The translations under genes were made by a program, and so were the position numbers. From positions 1 to 39,826 of the forward strand of contig NCRB01000022.1 of assembly GCA_002894665.1 (NCBI GenBank): a DNA stretch of 39,826 nt. The letters run 5' to 3'. The notes below the pieces were generated by a model. That model searched no databases. It had not been told where the DNA came from and worked only from the letters and a program-made list of their open reading frames with translations. This document shows positions 35,082 through 39,826 of this stretch, piece by piece. Origin of the DNA: Salinivenus iranica (GTDB taxonomy: Bacteria > Bacteroidota > Rhodothermia > Rhodothermales > Salinibacteraceae). Every line of letters begins with the position of its first letter. Within the stretch, counting starts at the first letter, position 1.

Positions 35082-38000
35082 ATGGATTGTCCCGCCCATC
35101 CCCCCCTCTTTTCATACCCAGAACGGCCCCTGGCCGCCCTGCTGCTCCTCTGCATCGCCCTGCTCGTCGTCCCCGACGGAGCGGTTGCCCAGATCAGCCT
35201 GCCGACGGAGGGGACCACAGTATCCCGCGACTTCGACTCGTTTGACGGAAGCGGCTTTGCTCCCGATCCCAGCAATGGGCAGCTCGACTCCGACGAGTTC
35301 ATCGCCACGGGGCTAAGCGACGGCGACCTGTCCTTCGGCGAGACGGCCGACTCCGGCGACTTCGCCCGCGGGACAAGTGGAGGAGGAGAGACGACGGGCG
35401 GAATCTACGCGTTCGAGGATCCACAACTTCCTGAAATCCCCACAGCCTCCGGGGATTTCATCCTCGGGGTGCAACCGAGCGGCTCCGACTTCACCCCGGG
35501 GACGTTTGTCGCCCAGTACCAGAACGAGACGGGCGGGCCGGTCACCGCCATCGACCTCGCCTACAACGTTGAGATACTGAACAATGCGTCCCGTGCCAGC
35601 TCGGTTGCTGCCGCCTACGCGACCGGCGCCTGCGGAAGCCTCCCTCCCGGCGATGACTTTTCGGCCCTGTCGGGCCTTGACGTTACCACCCCGGAAGCCC
35701 CCCTTCCGACCCCGCAATGGACTACCGAGAAGCGCTCGACCACAACCTCGGTGGACCTGCCGGCAGACGACTGCCTGTTCCTCCGCTTCCGGTCCGACGA
35801 CGTGAGCGGGGACGGCTCCCGCGACGAGATTGGCCTCGACAACCTGAGCGTCACCCCGAAGCAGGTGCCGACGGTCCAGTTTACGGCCGCCAGCGGGACG
35901 GTGAGCGAGGCCGAAGGTTCGACGACGCTGACCGCCGAAATTACCAACCCGGAGGGCCACGAGGTCAACGTCGACGTGGGATTCGACGAAAGCGGCAGCA
36001 CGGCCTCGCAGAATGACTTCACGAGCACGTTCCCCGAATCGGAAACGACCACGACGCTCACCTTTCCGGCGGGGGCGAGCACCGGCGATACGGAAACGGT
36101 GACGCTCAACCTCAACGAGGATGATGGGACGGAGGGCGACGAGGTGGCCGCGTTTACCCTGGAAAACCTCTCGTCGAGCGGGGACGCGACGACCGGCCCG
36201 CCCTCTTCGTACGACCTCACAATTCAGGACGCAGTGAGCGAGCACGAGGGGGATGTGCTCATTACGGAGCTGATGCCGGCCCCGTCGGTCAACGACACCG
36301 ATGGCGAGTACATTGAGCTGTACAACGCCACCACAAGCGACCTCCCCGCCGGCAGCCTGACCCTCCAGGTCGGCAGCAGCGAAACGACTATTGACGTTCC
36401 GGTTCCCGCCCGCGGGTTCCTGCTCCTCTGCCGGAACACGTCTCCCTCTCAGAATGGCGGCATTCCCGCCTGCGACCTGGAATACGACGGCGGCCTCACC
36501 AACGGCGGAGAGACCGTGCGCGTGCTCGACGCGAACGACTCGGTGGTGGACGAGGTCACCTACGACGACGCTGCGCCCTGGCCCGACTTTGACGACGCGG
36601 CGATCGTGTTTACGGGCACGAGTGAGAACAACGACGGCACCAACTGGGCCCGGGCCACACGCCGGGAGCGCGGCTTTACGCAGGACGGAAGTGGGAGCGA
36701 CGACGCCGGATCGCCCGGTCGCAACGGCACGGAGCAGACGCTACAACCCACCGCAGAGATCACCGGCGGGGCCGGATGGCGCATGCTGGCAGCCCCCATG
36801 GGCGGCGTCAACGCCGACACCCTGGCACAAGTGACCCTTGTGCAGGGCGTCGACGGTCACTTCCCCGATGCCGCCCCGAATCTCTACCAGTGGCCCGGCG
36901 GCCCCAGCTCCGGGACCGACTGGACCGCGCCGTTGTCGGCCACGACCGACCTCACAAGCGATGGGCAGGGCTTCATCTGGTACGTCTTCGACACGGCCGA
37001 GACCGGCCTCACTGATCCGCCCCCGTTCACGCTCGGCCTGCCGGGCCCCCCGCGCACGTCCGACGTGACGACCGATGCCCTCGACGAGGGATTCCACCTG
37101 CTCGGCAACCCGTACGCGCAATCGTTCGACCTGTCGGCCCTGAACCTGGGCGCGCAGAACTTCCAGACCACGGCGCAGGTCTGGGACCCCAGCGAGGAGA
37201 CGTACGAGGCGGTCACACAGTCGAGTTCAAGCGACGACCTCCTCGGGCCGTACCAGGGCTTTTTCGTGGAGTGCGCCTCCGACAACAACTGCGCGGACAA
37301 CACCCTCACCTTTTCCGAAAGCGGTCGGCGCGCCGATCCGGTCGAGATTCAAAACCAAGAGACGGAGGCGCCGCCGCGCATCGACTTTCGGCTCGTGGGT
37401 CGGGACGCGGCGGGCTCCGTGCTTACCCGCGACGAGGCCCTCACGCTGCACGCGCCGGAGGGGGCGACCGCCGGCTGGGACGTGCACGATGCCTCCAAGC
37501 TCACGCCCCTCTCGTCCCGCTACGCCACGGTAGCGTTCCAGGACAGCGTGGATGGGGACGTCCGCCTGCAGTCGGTCGTCTCGATCCCGCAGCCGCTGCC
37601 CGAAGGGGGAATCGAGCAGCCAGTGGCGCTCCAGCGGATGAACGCGGACGGCATCGACACCTTCGAGCTCCACTGGCCCACGTGGGAGCACGTGCCCGAT
37701 AGCTGGGGCGTGACGCTGCATGATACAGTCGCCGACTCCACCGTGAATCTCCGGAGAGACACGTCGTACGTCTTCTCCCCATCGGCCCCGGCGGCTCAGT
37801 CCCCAGCAACTCGCCCGTCCTCCGCTCCACGCTCGGCGCTCCCCCGCGCCCCTCGCGCCACGGCCTCATCGGCCCCGGCCCGATTCCTCCTCACGGTGCA
37901 GCCGACCCCGATCCCGGTGGAGCTGGCCCACTTCAGTGTCAGCACGACCGACCAGTCGGCCCGGCTCTCGTGGACCACGGCCAGCGAGACCAACAATGCG

Positions 38001-38474
38001 GGCTTTCACGTCGAGCACCGCGCCCCGGGCGTTGAGCAGTTTGAGTCCGTAGGCTTCGTTGACGGGCACGGCACGACCGACGCCCCCCGGCGCTACCGTT
38101 TCCCTGCGGGGCCCCTCGACCCGGGGCGGCACGTCTTCCGCCTGCAGCAGGTCGACCTGGACGGCTCCTCCACCCGGAGCGACACCGTGGCCGTGCAGGT
38201 CCGTCTCGACGGGGACGCCCGCGTCACCGTCGCCCCTCATCCGATAAGCGACGCGGCCACCGTGACAGTTCAGGTGCCGACCGGTCAGCAGGTCGAGGTC
38301 GCCCTATACGATATGCTCGGGCGACGCATACGTACGCTCTACGACGGACGCCTCTCGGGACAGCAGTCTCACGCTCTTCCCCTGCGCACCGAGGGGCTGT
38401 CCAGCGGGTCGTACCTCCTCCGCACCGAGGGCAAGGAGTTCCACACAACTCAGCGCGTCACGGTGGTCCGCTGA
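35082..38474 (+). CDS. large secreted protein: Calx-beta-like and lamin-tail domains, T9SS sorting tail
   Basis: The gene encodes 1130 residues from ATG 35082, just ahead of a signal peptide (LAALLLLCIALLVVPDGAVAQ). An in-frame GTG at 34905 adds 59 Arg/Pro-rich residues and is rejected. A beta-rich N-terminal region comes first. Next is a Calx-beta-like unit at about 262-383 (VQFTAASGTVSEAEG, LNEDDGTEGDEVAAFTLEN). A lamin-tail domain follows at about 390-520 (DVLITELMPAPSVNDTDGEY, IELYN). A central region begins GGAGWRMLAAPMGG. A fibronectin-like segment lies at about 947-1040 (ARLSWTTASETNNAGFHVEH). The last 85 residues are a type A T9SS sorting domain (VEVALYDMLGRRIRTLYDG, GLSSGSYLLRTEG). 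It should be exported and attached to or released from the surface. A low-complexity Ala/Pro/Ser hinge (about 905-935) precedes the tail. The role is unknown, perhaps adhesion or nuclease-like lamin-tail function without an enzyme domain. Confidence 0.92.
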   Translation: MDCPAHPPLFSYPERPLAALLLLCIALLVVPDGAVAQISLPTEGTTVSRDFDSFDGSGFAPDPSNGQLDSDEFIATGLSDGDLSFGETADSGDFARGTSGGGETTGGIYAFEDPQLPEIPTASGDFILGVQPSGSDFTPGTFVAQYQNETGGPVTAIDLAYNVEILNNASRASSVAAAYATGACGSLPPGDDFSALSGLDVTTPEAPLPTPQWTTEKRSTTTSVDLPADDCLFLRFRSDDVSGDGSRDEIGLDNLSVTPKQVPTVQFTAASGTVSEAEGSTTLTAEITNPEGHEVNVDVGFDESGSTASQNDFTSTFPESETTTTLTFPAGASTGDTETVTLNLNEDDGTEGDEVAAFTLENLSSSGDATTGPPSSYDLTIQDAVSEHEGDVLITELMPAPSVNDTDGEYIELYNATTSDLPAGSLTLQVGSSETTIDVPVPARGFLLLCRNTSPSQNGGIPACDLEYDGGLTNGGETVRVLDANDSVVDEVTYDDAAPWPDFDDAAIVFTGTSENNDGTNWARATRRERGFTQDGSGSDDAGSPGRNGTEQTLQPTAEITGGAGWRMLAAPMGGVNADTLAQVTLVQGVDGHFPDAAPNLYQWPGGPSSGTDWTAPLSATTDLTSDGQGFIWYVFDTAETGLTDPPPFTLGLPGPPRTSDVTTDALDEGFHLLGNPYAQSFDLSALNLGAQNFQTTAQVWDPSEETYEAVTQSSSSDDLLGPYQGFFVECASDNNCADNTLTFSESGRRADPVEIQNQETEAPPRIDFRLVGRDAAGSVLTRDEALTLHAPEGATAGWDVHDASKLTPLSSRYATVAFQDSVDGDVRLQSVVSIPQPLPEGGIEQPVALQRMNADGIDTFELHWPTWEHVPDSWGVTLHDTVADSTVNLRRDTSYVFSPSAPAAQSPATRPSSAPRSALPRAPRATASSAPARFLLTVQPTPIPVELAHFSVSTTDQSARLSWTTASETNNAGFHVEHRAPGVEQFESVGFVDGHGTTDAPRRYRFPAGPLDPGRHVFRLQQVDLDGSSTRSDTVAVQVRLDGDARVTVAPHPISDAATVTVQVPTGQQVEVALYDMLGRRIRTLYDGRLSGQQSHALPLRTEGLSSGSYLLRTEGKEFHTTQRVTVVR

Positions 38475-38523
38475 TCCGTCGCGGTCCACCGTCTTTTCTC
38501 CTCTCTCAGCCCCATTACCTCCC

Positions 38524-38865
38524 ATGTACTCTCTACTTTTCCCCGTCCGACTTCGCGTCGTTGTTCTGGGACTGACGGCCGCCCTTCTCCTCGCGGCTCC
38601 CGCACCCGCACAGCCCTCGGAGCGGCAGCGGGCCGCCCCCTCTCCCGACGTCCCCGGTGCCACCGTTCCGGAGTGGGCCGAGCCAAGCGCCCCGCCATCG
38701 TTTTCTCCCCCTCCTTCACCGGCTCGCACAAAAAATGGGGCTCCTGCCCTACCGAACGACCCCCCGCAAGTGCCCGTGGATGGCGGCCTGGGATGGCTGG
38801 CGGCCGCCGGGGCTGCCTATGCGATCGGCCGCCTTCGGAGGCGCTCCGGCAATGGAGACGTATGA
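38524..38865 (+). CDS. small exported protein with PVDGGL (PID-CTERM-like) C-terminal tail
   Basis: The gene encodes 113 residues. The N-terminal signal peptide is VVLGLTAALLLAAPAPAQ, followed by a Pro/Ser/Ala-rich middle of about 55 residues. The C-terminal tripartite tail is VPVDGGLGWLAAAGAAYAI then GRLRRRSG, that is a short motif, one membrane helix and an Arg cluster. This layout is that of protein-sorting tails cut by a sortase-like membrane enzyme; the PIDGGL form is known from Bacteroidota proteins. No such enzyme is recognised here. It follows the large T9SS protein by 49 bp and probably shares its transcript. The stop overlaps an ATG (ATGA at 38862), but the frame it opens stops after 37 codons. 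Confidence 0.8.
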   Translation: MYSLLFPVRLRVVVLGLTAALLLAAPAPAQPSERQRAAPSPDVPGATVPEWAEPSAPPSFSPPPSPARTKNGAPALPNDPPQVPVDGGLGWLAAAGAAYAIGRLRRRSGNGDV

Positions 38866-38914
38866 GTCATCCGGTCCTCTGGCTGTTTCTTTTGCCCTTT
38901 CCCCCGTTAAGCTC

Positions 38915-39649
38915 ATGTTGCCTTCCCCGTACGGCCCCGACCGCAGCCTCCTGCTCGCCTCCGTCCTACTGGTGAGCGGGGGCCTCTGGGCAAGCGGCGT
39001 GATCTACCTGCTGAGCACAATCGGTTCCATCATCCCCCGGCCCGCGGACTCAACGCAGGCACAGGGACTCCGTTTGCCCCTCAGCCCCCCCTCCACGCTC
39101 CACTGCATACGAGACCGCTTCCGGACGCGTCCCTCGCACACGCGGTGGTCCCCCTCATCAAAGAGGCCCCTCCAGCGATCCGGCACACGGCCGGCGCACG
39201 CCCTCAATCGCCGGTCTCCGCCTCCGCTCTCGACTCCGTCCTTCTCCGCCCCTCAATCGCCCCTCGCCGTCGGGGCCGCAACGCCCCCCGACCGTCCTCG
39301 CCGACGAAATGCCCGGTCCCTTGTCAGCTCTGCCCCCGGGCGTGGCGCCCCGTCGCAAGATCGCGTGGGATGGACGGCTCCCCTCCGGCCCCTTAACCGG
39401 CGACCTCGCTCCCTGCGCCGGGCGTTGGTCACCGCCCCTCCTCGCTCGTCGAAGGAGCGCTCGCCGGCCGCCCCCAAAGCCTCTTCCGCGCCGGACTCCA
39501 CTCCCGCACGTCCCGACCTGCGTCGTCGGCCGCCCCAGATGCCGATCGACGGCGGGCTCAGATGGCTTACGGCTGCGGACACAGCGGACCCGGACCTTCG
39601 CCCGCAGACGCCATCGGACTCGGGTACGGGACCGAACGGCGGCCCATAA
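38915..39649 (+). CDS. hypothetical membrane-anchored protein with a degenerate PIDGGL tail
   Basis: From ATG 38915 the first 50 residues look coding, with a strong third-position GC bias and a signal anchor (SLLLASVLLVSGGLWASGVI). After about residue 55 the translation becomes Arg/Pro/Ser-rich with poorer codon bias. Near the end PQMPIDGGLRWLTAA matches the tail of the preceding protein, but the following residues (DTADPDLRPQ) have lost the membrane helix. It may be a decayed or frameshifted second PIDGGL protein. A start at 38852 is also possible. Alternatively only the first part is real. Confidence 0.4.
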   Translation: MLPSPYGPDRSLLLASVLLVSGGLWASGVIYLLSTIGSIIPRPADSTQAQGLRLPLSPPSTLHCIRDRFRTRPSHTRWSPSSKRPLQRSGTRPAHALNRRSPPPLSTPSFSAPQSPLAVGAATPPDRPRRRNARSLVSSAPGRGAPSQDRVGWTAPLRPLNRRPRSLRRALVTAPPRSSKERSPAAPKASSAPDSTPARPDLRRRPPQMPIDGGLRWLTAADTADPDLRPQTPSDSGTGPNGGP

Positions 39650-39657
39650 CGACAAAA

Positions 39658-39681
39658 GGGCCCAGCCCAACCGGGCTCGGC
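39658..39681 (-). terminator. terminator-like hairpin for the minus-strand gene at the window end
   Basis: AGCCC-AACC-GGGCT (39664-39677) forms a stem. Read on the minus strand it is followed by GGGCCCTTTT. It lies about 48 bases beyond the stop codon at 39729 of the partial T9SS-tail gene, so it probably ends that transcript. Confidence 0.45.
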
Positions 39682-39728
39682 CGCCTTATCAGACGCTCCC
39701 CTCCGTACATTCGATGGGTGTGCCGTCG

Positions 39729-39826
39729 CTATTTCACCACGGTCAGCTGGCGCGAGACCGTCTTTCCGTCCGCCCGCATCCGCAGGAAGTACGTGCCGCT
39801 GGAGAGGCCGCCGGCGTCGAACGTCA
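39729..39826 (-). CDS. 3' end of a T9SS substrate gene, cut by the window edge
   Basis: Read from the right-hand edge on the minus strand, the last 31 or so codons give TFDAGGLSSGTYFLRMRADG, then KTVSRQLTVVK and a TAG at 39729-39731. This is the final part of a type A T9SS C-terminal sorting domain and resembles the tail GLSSGSYLLRTEG of the large protein at 35082-38474. The gene's main body lies outside the window, so its function cannot be told. Confidence 0.85.
   Translation of the reverse strand, partial: TFDAGGLSSGTYFLRMRADGKTVSRQLTVVK

Noticed and set aside
38862-38975. 37-codon frame translationally coupled (ATGA) to the PVDGGL protein
   Set aside because: It stops quickly and has no recognisable content. 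The frame starting at 38915 has better codon usage.

Overview
The window is GC-rich bacterial DNA. It looks like a halophilic member of the Rhodothermota/Bacteroidota, most like Salinibacter. This is inferred from four things: strongly acidic proteins (a Glu/Asp-rich insert in the S9 peptidase, an acidic lipoprotein), C-terminal type IX secretion (T9SS) sorting domains, a PVDGGL/PIDGGL C-terminal sorting-like motif, and mostly weak Shine-Dalgarno sequences. No rRNA, tRNA, CRISPR array or transposase gene was seen.

Layout. (1) 275-4153: a sensor kinase with an N-terminal receiver domain and seven PAS domains. A 1-kb non-coding stretch follows, with a 165-bp-period tandem hairpin repeat and a 14-bp repeat. 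(2) 5162-6710: an outer-membrane barrel protein and a 56-aa protein. (3) 14536 down to 6998, all minus strand: an RND efflux operon in the order TetR repressor, NodT-type outer-membrane factor, periplasmic adaptor, inner-membrane pump. A tandem palindromic operator precedes the repressor. A four-helix-bundle (23S IVP/bAvd-like) gene flanked by 15-bp iterons sits between adaptor and pump. The pump gene carries an in-frame 42-bp repeat. (4) 14904-23754: a galactoside locus with exported GH2 beta-galactosidase, a LacI-family regulator, GalM and an SglT-type Na+/galactose symporter. It also holds two decayed pieces: the C-terminal half of a second galM, and a galT lacking its N-terminal half. (5) 23899-28613: an exported SAM methyltransferase, ClpP, a divergent MFS exporter/LysR pair sharing a T-N11-A box, and a second unrelated exported SAM methyltransferase. 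(6) 29189-34769: small hypotheticals, a strong + strand terminator, a DUF4382-type lipoprotein, a GNAT acetyltransferase, an exported S9/DPP-IV-type peptidase and a small exported protein. (7) 35082-39826: surface proteins, namely a 1130-aa Calx-beta/lamin-tail protein with a T9SS tail, a small PVDGGL-tail protein, a decayed-looking relative, and the 3' end of another T9SS substrate cut by the window edge.

How the genes fit together. The galactoside locus reads as periplasmic or surface lactose cleavage, Na+-driven galactose uptake, and mutarotation under LacI-type control. The Leloir pathway is incomplete here: there is no galK or galE and galT is only half present. The efflux operon is a complete repressor-controlled tripartite pump with a selfish-looking cassette inside it.

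The signals most worth following are the iteron-flanked four-helix-bundle cassette, the half-GalT and half-GalM remnants, the two secreted methyltransferases, the unusually strong Shine-Dalgarno with an 18-codon minigene beside LacI-type operators, and the repeat families. No completely new multi-gene system is claimed.
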